From Phyllobacterium endophyticum (lineage in GTDB: Bacteria; Pseudomonadota; Alphaproteobacteria; Rhizobiales; Rhizobiaceae): a stretch of 64,000 nucleotides of DNA. The stretch is from positions 744,001-808,000 of the forward strand of contig NZ_PGGN01000002.1 of the NCBI RefSeq assembly GCF_003010935.1, in the 5' to 3' direction. This document shows positions 9,987 to 17,999 of this stretch, piece after piece (positions within the stretch are counted from its first letter, which is position 1; each line of letters starts with the position of its first letter). The notes below the pieces were generated by a model that saw only the letters and a program-made list of their open reading frames with translations, was not told the DNA's origin and did no database searches. Made by a program: the position numbers and the translations under genes.

Positions 9987-11348
9987 CTATTCAGCCTTCT
10001 TGGCTAGTTTCTGCGCAGCGTAGCGTGCCCGCAATTGCACCGCCCGTCCCTCTTTCACTTCCTGCCGTGCTCTGCCGAATGCAAGAGAATCGGCAGGAAC
10101 ATCGGCTGTAATCACACTTCCGGAAGCGATATATGCGTTATCACCGATGGAGACCGGCGCTACTAGTGAACTGTTCGAGCCGATGAATACGTTGGCACCG
10201 ATTTCAGTCAAATGCTTGTTATAGCCATCGTAGTTGCAGGTGATGGCGCCGGCTCCAATGTTGGCCGCCGCACCCACCGTCGCATCCCCGATATAGGTCA
10301 GGTGATTTACTTTCGCGCCGACACCCACCTTGGCGTTCTTCACCTCGACGAAGTTTCCGACCTTGGATTTGGCCGCCAGTTCCGCACCGGGTCGCAGCCG
10401 AGCGAAGGGCCCGACATTGGCGTTCGGACCAACCTTCGCTCCTTCGAAGTAAGAGAAGGCATGTATCACTGCGCCCCCGGCTATCGAAACGCCAGGGCCA
10501 AAGATGATGTTCGGTTCGAGGATGGCATCGGCCTCGACGACCGTATCGTGCGCGAAAAACACGGTTTCCGGCGCCTGCATGGTGACGCCGGCGAGCATCA
10601 TGTCACGGCGCTTGCGCGTCTGCCAGATTGCCTCGGCCTCGGCAAGCTCGACGCGAGTGTTGATACCGATCACATTGTCGGCTGAAATTTCGATGGCCAC
10701 GACAGATCTGCCATCGGCGTTGGCTATCTCGACGACATCGGTGAGATAGAACTCCCGGTTGGCATTGTCATTGGTGATCTTGTCCAGCAGCGCGAGCGCA
10801 TTGTTGCCTCGGAGCGCCATCAATCCCCCATTGCAGAACCCGATCCTGCGCTCAGCCTCGCTGGCATCCTTTTCCTCACGAATGGCGATCAGACGGCCCT
10901 CGCGCTCGATAAGTCGACCGTAACCGTTTGGCGAGGCCGGGCGGAAGCCCATGACCACAACGTCCGCCCCCTCGGCGAGCCGGTCGCGCGCCTCGTCAAG
11001 TGCAGCCGTTTCGATCAAGGGAGTGTCACCGAAAACGACAAGAACATCATCATAGCCGCGGGCGATGCTGGCACGCGCTGCAAGCACAGCGTGGGCTGTT
11101 CCAAGCCGCTCCGTCTGTTCGTGCACGGTGACGCTGGAAACGATGGAACGTACGGCAGCCTCGACTTGGTCGCCTCCTTTGCCCACGACCAATGCGATAT
11201 CGCTGACGCCGGCGCCATGCACGGCCTTGGCCACGTGGGCCACGATAGGCAGGCCCGCGATGGTGTGGAGTACTTTCGGCAGGGCGGATTTCATCCGCGT
11301 GCCCTCACCGGCAGCGAGGATAACCGTGAGGCAGGAACGTGATGTCAT
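9987..11348 (-). CDS. glmU: Bifunctional GlcN-1-P acetyltransferase / GlcNAc-1-P uridyltransferase GlmU
   Basis: Makes UDP-GlcNAc from glucosamine-1-phosphate, acetyl-CoA and UTP. The N-terminal pyrophosphorylase has the [18 protein letters not shown] signature. The C-terminal half is a left-handed beta-helix of hexapeptide repeats ([31 protein letters not shown]). I start at the ATG at 11348, giving 453 residues, instead of the longer frame to 11381, because the nucleotide-binding motif then lies at the usual distance from the N-terminus. It is upstream of glmS in the same direction. Confidence 0.96.
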   Translation of the reverse strand: MTSRSCLTVILAAGEGTRMKSALPKVLHTIAGLPIVAHVAKAVHGAGVSDIALVVGKGGDQVEAAVRSIVSSVTVHEQTERLGTAHAVLAARASIARGYDDVLVVFGDTPLIETAALDEARDRLAEGADVVVMGFRPASPNGYGRLIEREGRLIAIREEKDASEAERRIGFCNGGLMALRGNNALALLDKITNDNANREFYLTDVVEIANADGRSVVAIEISADNVIGINTRVELAEAEAIWQTRKRRDMMLAGVTMQAPETVFFAHDTVVEADAILEPNIIFGPGVSIAGGAVIHAFSYFEGAKVGPNANVGPFARLRPGAELAAKSKVGNFVEVKNAKVGVGAKVNHLTYIGDATVGAAANIGAGAITCNYDGYNKHLTEIGANVFIGSNSSLVAPVSIGDNAYIASGSVITADVPADSLAFGRARQEVKEGRAVQLRARYAAQKLAKKAE

Positions 11349-11435
11349 GTCGGACTTCCAGATGATTTGGACTAAAGTCAATATCGTGGCGGATCATGAC
11401 ACGCTATTGGTTTCCAACATGGAAACTCCGTCTGT

Positions 11436-12182
11436 TTAACCGAGTTGTCCGAGGATGGGAAATGTTTCGAGGAGCCAGAACGAGAATGTCTGCAAGCCGC
11501 CGGTAAGAAACAGGATGCCGGTCAAGACCAGCAGGCCACCCATCACCTTTTCCACTTTGCCAAGGTGTATGCGGAACCGCGCCAGGAACCTCATGAAAAC
11601 GCCGGAAAATAATGCGGCAATGATGAACGGTATGCCGAGGCCAAGCGAATATACCGCCAGTAGCAGCGCGCCGTCGGCAACCGTGTCACGGGCTCCGGCA
11701 AGCGCCAGTATTGGTCCTAGCACCGGGCCGATGCATGGCGTCCATCCAAATGCGAAGGCGAGGCCCATTACATAAGCGGCATAGGGATTGGCCGGGCGAC
11801 CTTGCGCCTGAAATCTGGCCTCCCGCGAAAGGAAGGCAAGGCGAAATATTCCGAGAAAGTTCAACCCCATCAGAATGATGACGATGCCCGCGATAATTGC
11901 GATCTCCTGCTGCCACATGCGCAGGAAACCGCCGATCGTTGACGCCCCTGCACCGAGCAGCACGAATACAGTTGAGAAGCCAAGCACAAAGCACAGTGAT
12001 GACAAGAGCAGTGCCTGCCGTACCGGCGATATGCGCGCGATTGCGGTGTCCGAACGAAAATCCTCAACCGTGACGCCAGCCATGTAGCAGAGATACGGGG
12101 GCACCAGTGGCAGGACGCAGGGAGAAAGGAACGACAGGGCGCCGGCGCCGGCAGCAGTCAGGTATGAAACGTCAAGCGCCAT
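11436..12182 (-). CDS. ccdA: CcdA-type cytochrome c biogenesis / thiol-disulfide transporter
   Basis: Inner-membrane protein of 248 residues, about six membrane spans, that carries reducing equivalents from cytosolic thioredoxin to the periplasm. The two conserved cysteines lie in SFLSPCVLPLVPPY near the N-terminus and in FGWTPCIGPVLGPIL in the second half. An AAGGAG site precedes the ATG by 6 bases. It stands alone, downstream of nothing obvious and upstream of glmU on the same strand (87 bp gap). Confidence 0.94.
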   Translation of the reverse strand: MALDVSYLTAAGAGALSFLSPCVLPLVPPYLCYMAGVTVEDFRSDTAIARISPVRQALLLSSLCFVLGFSTVFVLLGAGASTIGGFLRMWQQEIAIIAGIVIILMGLNFLGIFRLAFLSREARFQAQGRPANPYAAYVMGLAFAFGWTPCIGPVLGPILALAGARDTVADGALLLAVYSLGLGIPFIIAALFSGVFMRFLARFRIHLGKVEKVMGGLLVLTGILFLTGGLQTFSFWLLETFPILGQLG

Positions 12183-12393
12183 TCGCGCTCCTTCGCAGGC
12201 ATTTAGGTTGTGTTGATGAGCTAAGCCGAATCTCTTTCAAACACCAATCACCTTTTCGCAAGTCTGATCAATAACGTTCCAATTCCATCCGAATTCTTTC
12301 TGCCGCTACCAGGAGACGACCAACTGCCGCAACAAAAATGACGTGAACAATGGAAAACCACGTATTTGTTGCAAATACACAGCACATTAGTTG

Positions 12394-12422
12394 TTGACCC
12401 ATCGGCAAGTCGCACCTATGTT
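12394..12422 (+). promoter_or_regulatory. Sigma-70 type promoter for tRNA-Lys
   Basis: TTGACC at 12394-12399 and TATGTT at 12417-12422 are separated by 17 bp, near the optimal spacing. The tRNA 5' end is 40 bp downstream of the -10 box. Seen directly; use as a promoter is inferred. Confidence 0.6.
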
Positions 12423-12461
12423 CCGCCGCACTTCCCGAGGCCACCAAGTTGGCTTCGTTGG

Positions 12462-12537
12462 GAGCGCGTAGCTCAGCCGGTAGAGCAACTGACTTTTAAT
12501 CAGTAGGTCCGGGGTTCGAACCCCCGCGCGCTCACCA
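12462..12537 (+). tRNA. tRNA-Lys (anticodon TTT)
   Basis: A 76-base cloverleaf. The acceptor stem GAGCGCG (12462-12468) pairs with CGCGCTC (12527-12533). The anticodon arm is ACTGA-CTTTTAA-TCAGT with anticodon TTT, and the T arm is CGGGG-TTCGAAC-CCCCG. The discriminator A is followed by an encoded CCA. It is the last conserved element before the secretion locus. Confidence 0.98.
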
Positions 12538-12795
12538 CGAACTCCCAGCCTACGTCCAGTTTTGCTTTCAGCCGCATGCGGGCAAGCAGGCTGGAACAGC
12601 CGCGGCCACCGGATAATCTCGCCCGATAAGCAGTCGATGCCAATGAGTTGCACGATTTAACCCATCTCGACTAATTCGCGGCGGTTCAGCCCAGCGGTTT
12701 GCGGCACCCGTCATCGCCCGTCTTGGCGTCTATGTTTGTCCTTCGAAAGATGAAATTCTGCTCGCAAGGCTGATGGCCAGCGAGGGAGACGCACG

Positions 12796-13443
12796 ATGGA
12801 ACCCCAAGACGCAGATACCGACACTGAAACCGAGATCGAGAGCAAGGAACTCGAAATTGACGTGGAGCAAAACTCGGACATCGATGATGATGTAGATACG
12901 TCAGTGACCGTCGTTGGTTCGGGACCCGTCATAGTGGAGCTCGACGAGGAGATCGATCAGGATGGCGAACTTGATCAGGATGCCGACGTCGAGACCGATA
13001 CGGCTGGCTCTGGCGGGCGCGAAATCGACGTCGGCATCGCTCAAAGGCCAGAAGTGGACGAGCGGATCGACCTTGATGTCGAAATCAGCAAGGCAGACAA
13101 CGGAACCATCCTCGTCGAGATCGGTCTGGACGTGGAAGACGATATCGAAATCGAGAGCGATGCCGATATCGATGTGGACGATGCCGACGAAGATAGTATT
13201 GACACTGCAATCGAGCAGGACATGGAGAACGACAGCAATATCGACGTCGACGTGGAAATCCGGGATGATATCGAGGCCGAGGTCGATGTCGACATCGCCT
13301 CGCTTGTCGCGACATTGGTAGCAGGTATCGTTGACCTTGAGGATAGTGCGGACCTGGCCAGGCTGGCCGTAGACCTCGACGAAGCAGCCACGATCGATAG
13401 CGATATCGATGTGATCGTGGACCTTGGCGAACTGATCGCCTGA
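12796..13443 (+). CDS. Acidic, cysteine-free repeat protein 1 of the type I secretion locus
   Basis: Unrecognised protein of 215 residues, dominated by Asp, Glu, Ile and Val in near alternation, with no Cys and only two Lys. No signal peptide or membrane span is visible. GAGGGAG upstream of the ATG supports the start. Motifs such as EIDQDGELDQD recur in the other two acidic proteins nearby. The segment IDLDVEISKADNGTILVEIG resembles a repeat unit of the protein at 18000-19055. The C-terminus is acidic then hydrophobic (DLGELIA), which would suit a type I secretion signal. Likely an exported, calcium-binding or surface protein; this is inference from composition and the adjacent exporter. Confidence 0.75.
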   Translation: MEPQDADTDTETEIESKELEIDVEQNSDIDDDVDTSVTVVGSGPVIVELDEEIDQDGELDQDADVETDTAGSGGREIDVGIAQRPEVDERIDLDVEISKADNGTILVEIGLDVEDDIEIESDADIDVDDADEDSIDTAIEQDMENDSNIDVDVEIRDDIEAEVDVDIASLVATLVAGIVDLEDSADLARLAVDLDEAATIDSDIDVIVDLGELIA

Positions 13444-13501
13444 TCTTCATCCATACGGCAGGGCAGATTAGGCGCCGCATCCTGAAGGAGCGCGCTTGAC
13501 C

Positions 13502-13564
13502 ATGCTCGTAGCAGACACCCGAACCGGTGAACCAGTTCGGGTTAAACGTCACCCATTTAGATAA
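13502..13564 (+). CDS. Possible 20-residue leader ORF
   Basis: An ATG 11 bases after GAAGGAG opens a 20-codon frame ending in TAA. It overlaps a perfect 8-bp inverted repeat and precedes the Asp-rich gene by 187 bp. Such an arrangement could act as a leader peptide, but chance is a fair alternative; no sequence family is recognised. Confidence 0.2.
   Translation: MLVADTRTGEPVRVKRHPFR
13517..13542. repeat. Inverted repeat upstream of the Asp-rich gene
   Basis: ACCCGAAC at 13517-13524 and GTTCGGGT at 13535-13542 form a perfect 8-bp stem with a 10-base loop. No T-run follows, so an operator or RNA hairpin is more likely than an intrinsic terminator. Apart from this repeat and the small frame over it, the 308 bases between the two acidic genes (13444-13751) show nothing else. 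Confidence 0.5.
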
Positions 13565-13751
13565 GCCCAAGCGGCAGAGATCATCGCCTGTTCCGGTTGC
13601 ATGCCAATTGGCAGCTATTTTCCGCAATCCCGAACGGACATGCTTTGAACATCGATGGGAACGCCGGAAACGCATGGAAGGGCGAGCCATCGATCCGTTC
13701 CACGTGATGGATCGCTGGGGCGGCTTTCCTCTAATGTGGGAGTGTAAGCTC

Positions 13752-14246
13752 ATGGACGAATTCGAAGACAACGACTTTGACATAGACATAACTGCCGACA
13801 TCGACCAGGACCTCGATCAAGATCAGGACCAGGACGTCGATGTAGATACCGATCAGGATTCCGACGTCGGTATCGACAATGACAATGACTCGGATATCGA
13901 CAACGATTCCGATCAGGACGCTGACACGGACAATGACGCCGATGCCGATGCTGACTCAGATGCAGACACCGACAACGACGCCGATGCTGACGCGGATGCG
14001 GACGATGACGGCGATGCGGATGCCGATGCTGACGCCGATGGCGATGCTGATTCAGATGCCACTGCTGATGCGGACGCCGATGGTGATGCCGACAATGACA
14101 ATGACACTGACAATACCGTCGCGCAAACCAATGACAATGACGTGGATGTTGATCAGGAACAGGACGTCGACGTAGACGTCGATCAAGTCCAGGACGCTGA
14201 GCAAAACGCAGATATCGACATCGATTTCGACTTCGACTTCGGTTGA
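13752..14246 (+). CDS. Asp-alternating acidic protein 2 of the type I secretion locus
   Basis: Unrecognised protein of 164 residues in which Asp occupies almost every second position (runs of DxDxDx where x is A, N, I, V, Q, S or G). About half of all residues are Asp. There is no Lys, Arg or Cys. I choose the ATG at 13752, preceded by GGGAG at 9 bases, because the acidic composition begins there; the open frame extends upstream to 13527, but that part has Trp/Cys/Arg-rich non-repetitive sequence unlike the rest. The ends carry IDQD and VDVD motifs shared with its neighbours. Alternating Asp could form a strand with one fully acidic face, suggesting divalent cation binding (inference). It may be secreted by the adjacent exporter, though its C-terminus (DFDFDFG) is not a textbook signal. 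Confidence 0.75.
   Translation: MDEFEDNDFDIDITADIDQDLDQDQDQDVDVDTDQDSDVGIDNDNDSDIDNDSDQDADTDNDADADADSDADTDNDADADADADDDGDADADADADGDADSDATADADADGDADNDNDTDNTVAQTNDNDVDVDQEQDVDVDVDQVQDAEQNADIDIDFDFDFG
13918..14112 (+). repeat. Degenerate hexanucleotide tract encoding Asp-Ala/Asp-Asn repeats
   Basis: About 195 bases built of GAYGCN and related hexamers, varied at third positions. The variation shows that selection acts on the protein and that this is not a recently expanded microsatellite. It lies inside the gene at 13752-14246 and could be prone to length change in whole six-base units, which would keep frame. Confidence 0.8.
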
Positions 14247-14260
14247 TGCTTTTTCTCGTC

Positions 14261-14293
14261 GAAGCTGCGCCCGGCGCGCCCGGGCGCAGCTTC
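14261..14293 (+). promoter_or_regulatory. Strong RNA hairpin between Asp-rich gene and exporter gene
   Basis: A perfect 12-bp GC-rich stem, GAAGCTGCGCCC at 14261-14272 and GGGCGCAGCTTC at 14282-14293, with a 9-base loop. It begins 14 bases after the stop codon and lacks a T-run. A transcript-stabilising or processing element that separates substrate and transporter expression is more likely than a simple terminator (inference). Confidence 0.65.
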
Positions 14294-14374
14294 TCACGTT
14301 GCCCTTCAGCGAACTATACAGCGATCGGCGGATGCCTCCTTTATCGCTGCAAACCACATGGAGACATTTAGCTC

Positions 14375-16210
14375 ATGGCTCTCACCTGGATGAAAACACG
14401 CGCGACCACGGAGATAGAGCGCGCATTCAATCTGTGCAAACCGTCGCTGTTCTTGGTGTTTATACTAAGCTTTTTCGTCAACCTTCTGGCGCTCACCGTA
14501 CCGCTATATCTCCTGCAGATTTATGATCATGTCCTGTCGAGCCGCAGCCTTGATACACTGACAATGCTGACGATGATCGTGATCGTGGCTTTGGCAGTGA
14601 ATGCCACGCTCGATGCGCTCCGCCGCTCGATGCTTAGCCGGATAGGATCATGGCTGGATGATCGTCTTCAGGCTCCCGTGCTCATCGCTGCCGTACAATC
14701 CGCTCTTCGAGGAGATTCAGCGGCCGCCGCTCAAGCATGGCGTGACATCGGCGGGCTGCGCGGTTTTTTTGCAGGCACGGCGTGTACCGCCTTGTTCGAT
14801 CTTCCATGGACACCGATTTTCATCCTCGCGATGCTCCTCGTGCATCCCCTCCTCGGCATAATCGGACTTGCAGCCTCTGTTGTCCTGATCGGATTGGCGC
14901 TGCTCAATGAAATGATGACCCGCAAACTCTTTGCGCGATCGAGCGCGACATGGGTGGAAAGCCAGCACCGGTTTGGTTCGCTCTTGCGCAATGTGGAGGC
15001 GATTAGTGCGATGGGGATGTTGCCGGGCATCGCCCGCCTTTTGCACGACGAGCAGACCCAGGCGAAGGAGGCTCAACTCGCCGCGACCGCGCGCGCCACA
15101 GTGATCCAGGCAATTGCCCGGTTCGTGCGGCTCCTCGCCCAGGTCATTGTCATGGCTTGTGCCGCCTGGCTTGTTATCTTGCATGACATCAGCCCGGCAG
15201 CAATTTTCGCGACTTCCATTCTTCTTGGCCGTTCGCTCGGACCGGTTGAAGGCGCAATCAACACCTGGAAGGCAGTCACGAGTGCACGCCTGAGTTTTGA
15301 TCGACTCAGGAGGATATTGGCATCCGCACCGAAATCGAGAAAGACAATGCAACTGCCCCGGCCAAATGGGCAGCTATCGGTCGAGCAGCTCACATTCATG
15401 CCTCAGGGTGCAGAAGCTCCAGCGTTGCGCCGGCTGACATTCGTGATCAATCCCGGCGAAGTCCTCGGCGTCGTCGGCTCGTCCGGGGCGGGAAAATCGA
15501 CGCTCGGACGTCTCATAGCAGGGACAATTGCACCCACCGCGGGGCATGTCCGGCTGGACAATGCCGATGTCGGGATTTGGCTTGCCTCCGGTGGTCACCG
15601 GTACTTCGGCTACCTTCCGCAAGACATCGAACTGATTGGTGGCACTGTGCGCGAGAATATTTCCCGCCTTCAGGAAGCCCAGCCCGACGAGGTCATCGCG
15701 GCTGCATCGCTGGTCGGAATGCATGACATGATAATGAGACTTCCTCGCGGTTATGAAACAGACATCGGCGATGGCGGCGTTCGGTTGTCAGGAGGGCTTC
15801 GGCAGCGCCTTGGCCTGGCACGGGCCTTTTTCGGACACCCGCGCCTGATCGTGCTCGACGAGCCCAATGCCAGCCTCGATGCCGAAGGCGAGGATGCTCT
15901 GCGGCAGGCAATCCAGGAAATGCGCAACCGCGGTTCCACGGTCATCGTCATCGCTCAGCGCCTGGGCATACTCAACATGGCGGACAAGGTGCTGGTGCTC
16001 GATAACGGTAGCATCAATGCCTTCGGCAATCGCCGGGACATTGCAGAAAAGATCAGAAACGGCCGAACCAGCATCCCGGTCAGACGGCAGCGGCTTACAA
16101 CTGCTGCACGCAGCATCAAGCGGCTGAGTTCCAAAGCTAGTTCGGAGCAACCTGACGTTGCCGCCAAAAACGCTTCTGTCAAGGAAAAGACCGAGGGGAA
16201 CGCCTCATGA
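14375..16210 (+). CDS. Type I secretion system permease/ATPase (PrtD family)
   Basis: Inner-membrane ABC exporter half-transporter of 611 residues, expected to work as a dimer with the adaptor encoded next. It begins with membrane spans typical of PrtD (LTVPLYLLQIYDHVLSSRS) and has no C39 peptidase domain, so substrates would not be leader-cleaved. The ATPase domain has Walker A GSSGAGKST (Lys374), Q-loop YLPQD, signature LSGGLRQRL and Walker B LIVLDEPNASLD. The H-loop histidine expected near the end is Gln528 (VIAQRLGIL), which is unusual. The stop overlaps the start of the adaptor gene (ATGA at 16207-16210). Substrates are probably the neighbouring acidic proteins (inference). Confidence 0.93.
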   Translation: MALTWMKTRATTEIERAFNLCKPSLFLVFILSFFVNLLALTVPLYLLQIYDHVLSSRSLDTLTMLTMIVIVALAVNATLDALRRSMLSRIGSWLDDRLQAPVLIAAVQSALRGDSAAAAQAWRDIGGLRGFFAGTACTALFDLPWTPIFILAMLLVHPLLGIIGLAASVVLIGLALLNEMMTRKLFARSSATWVESQHRFGSLLRNVEAISAMGMLPGIARLLHDEQTQAKEAQLAATARATVIQAIARFVRLLAQVIVMACAAWLVILHDISPAAIFATSILLGRSLGPVEGAINTWKAVTSARLSFDRLRRILASAPKSRKTMQLPRPNGQLSVEQLTFMPQGAEAPALRRLTFVINPGEVLGVVGSSGAGKSTLGRLIAGTIAPTAGHVRLDNADVGIWLASGGHRYFGYLPQDIELIGGTVRENISRLQEAQPDEVIAAASLVGMHDMIMRLPRGYETDIGDGGVRLSGGLRQRLGLARAFFGHPRLIVLDEPNASLDAEGEDALRQAIQEMRNRGSTVIVIAQRLGILNMADKVLVLDNGSINAFGNRRDIAEKIRNGRTSIPVRRQRLTTAARSIKRLSSKASSEQPDVAAKNASVKEKTEGNAS

Positions 16211-17925
16211 CCAGACTCGACAATCTTGTGGTGAATTCCACTTCAGCAGCCCCCTCGCGACGCCGCGAAAGCGCGCTCCATCGATCATCCACCTGTGCCA
16301 GATCCCTATGTTCAGCGGCAGTTGCAATCATATCAGGCGCTGCGACGGCTACCGACCGGGGATTGGCATTCGTGCTCACAAAGCTGCGGCTGGGGCTACT
16401 CCAACCCCTTGCGCTTCTCACATCGCATTCTAGGGCTGCGATGATCGGCTTTGTCAGAAAACTCGGGACCGCGATCAGGCGCTGCCAGGCATTGCAGTTC
16501 GCGCCGGCGACACGAACACCGACCGCCCGGCGGCACCTTCTGAACGGCGACACGTTCTATAGCGCCGGCACGATCGGGGCCGGCGTGCCACTTGCCGCCC
16601 GCCAAGTCTCAGCGAAGCCAAAGCTTAACTCGACGCCGTTTCACCAGTTGCGTTTTCTTGCCGTCGGAGCCTTCGCACTTGTTGGCATATTTGTGGTTGG
16701 GTTCGGCGTCTGGTCAGTTTACGCGCCGCTGGAGAGTGCGGCGATCGCGGGCGGCGCGATCGAAGCCGAATCCAGCCGGAAAACCATACAACATCTGGAA
16801 GGAGGTATTGTCGGCCGTATCCTCGTGAATGACGGTGACGAGGTCGTTCCGGGTCAGCCGCTCATCCAACTTGACGACATGAGAGCGCAAGCAAATGTCC
16901 TGGTGCTGCAAATGCAGCTATGGGAGGCACAAGCGTTGGAGGCACGACTACTGGCCGAACGCGACGGACGCGAGCACATCAAATTCCCTCGTCCCTCTGG
17001 ACAAGTTACCGAGAGCAATCCGGAATTCGCAACGATCATGGCCGGGCAGACGAAGATCTTCGATACCCGTCGCAACTTCATGGCATCCCAGATCGAGGTG
17101 ATTGAACAGCGCAAGGCGCAGACAGAGCAGGAAATCGAAGGATTGCGCTCGCAGAAGGCCGCGACCGCCAAACGCGCGGAAATCATCAAGAAGGAAGTTG
17201 CCGGAGTCGCACCTCTTGTCGCCAAGGGGCTTCAAACCCGCGGCAGGCTTCTGCGCCTCGAACGGGAGCAAGCCGAAATCGATGGGCGTTCCGGCGATCT
17301 CCAGGCCAAGATATCGCAAGCGGAGCAGTCGATCGGTGAATCGCAGGCCATGATTTTCAAGCTGGAGAGCGACCATTATAGCGAGATAGCGCAGAGCATG
17401 CGCGAAACACAGGCGCTGATATCTCAACTGACGGAGCGTATCCAGGCTGCCAACGACGTCCTTGCCAGAACAGTCATCCGCGCACCCGAGGCTGGTACGG
17501 TGACGGACCTGCGCATTCACACGCCAGGCGGGGTCGTTGCAGCGGGTGAACCTCTGCTCGACCTCGTGCCGCGTCAGGACCGCCTCATCGTCCGGGCACT
17601 CGTCAAGCCTGAGGATATAGATCTTGTTCGCTCCGGTCTTGAAGCGCGTGTGCGGCTTCTTTCCTACAAGCATCGCCGGGTACCCCCGGTAGATGGGGTT
17701 TTAACCTATGTGTCGGCCGATAGCCTCGTCGACAAGGAAACGCAGAGGCCCTATTACACCGCGCGCGTTCGTATTGACGAGGCGTCACTGAACAATTTGC
17801 CGGAGGTGGAGATCATGCCCGGCATGCCTGTAGAAGTGATGATCAAAACCGGGGAGTTCACTGTCGCGCATTACATGTTGCGGCCTGTTCTGGATAGCTT
17901 CAACAGGGCGTTTCGCGAGGATTGA
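16207..17925 (+). CDS. HlyD-type type I secretion adaptor with long N-terminal extension
   Basis: Periplasmic adaptor linking the ABC exporter to an outer-membrane channel. The core after about residue 145 is standard: one membrane span (LAVGAFALVGIFVVGFGVW), a lipoyl-like half-motif (TIQHLEGGIVGRI), a long coiled-coil region, the second half-motif (VIRAPEAGTVTDLRIHTPGG) and a beta-barrel end. At 572 residues it is about 130 longer than usual, because of an Arg/Ala/Ser-rich, presumably cytosolic N-terminal region. The start is supported by the ATGA overlap with the ATPase gene and an upstream GAGGGG. A later in-frame ATG (for example 16441) would shorten but not remove the extension. No TolC-type gene is in the window. 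Confidence 0.9.
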   Translation: MTRLDNLVVNSTSAAPSRRRESALHRSSTCARSLCSAAVAIISGAATATDRGLAFVLTKLRLGLLQPLALLTSHSRAAMIGFVRKLGTAIRRCQALQFAPATRTPTARRHLLNGDTFYSAGTIGAGVPLAARQVSAKPKLNSTPFHQLRFLAVGAFALVGIFVVGFGVWSVYAPLESAAIAGGAIEAESSRKTIQHLEGGIVGRILVNDGDEVVPGQPLIQLDDMRAQANVLVLQMQLWEAQALEARLLAERDGREHIKFPRPSGQVTESNPEFATIMAGQTKIFDTRRNFMASQIEVIEQRKAQTEQEIEGLRSQKAATAKRAEIIKKEVAGVAPLVAKGLQTRGRLLRLEREQAEIDGRSGDLQAKISQAEQSIGESQAMIFKLESDHYSEIAQSMRETQALISQLTERIQAANDVLARTVIRAPEAGTVTDLRIHTPGGVVAAGEPLLDLVPRQDRLIVRALVKPEDIDLVRSGLEARVRLLSYKHRRVPPVDGVLTYVSADSLVDKETQRPYYTARVRIDEASLNNLPEVEIMPGMPVEVMIKTGEFTVAHYMLRPVLDSFNRAFRED

Positions 17926-17999
17926 TGAGAACATGAATTCGCCTCGGGACCATACGTCGACGGACCTCACTCTTTCGCTTGGCCAACAGGAGGGCTCCG

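Noticed and set aside
12387-12653. 88-codon minus-strand frame across the tRNA
   Set aside because: It reads through the tRNA-Lys gene; frames of this kind are common tRNA shadows in databases.
12538-12795. Attachment-site repeat of the tRNA 3' end
   Set aside because: I looked for a second copy of the T arm and acceptor end downstream to about 21.9 kb and saw none, and there is no integrase gene.
13527-13751. Extended N-terminus of the Asp-rich protein
   Set aside because: The added 75 codons include Trp, Cys and Arg-rich non-repetitive sequence and no good start site; the ATG at 13752 has GGGAG.
13918-14112. CRISPR array or microsatellite
   Set aside because: Units are six bases with no spacers, and vary at codon third positions, so this is coding low-complexity sequence.
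13913-14137. Ser/Ala-rich mucin-like frame on the minus strand
   Set aside because: It is the reverse reading of the Asp-Ala hexamer repeats; the plus-strand frame has the ribosome site and neighbouring family context.
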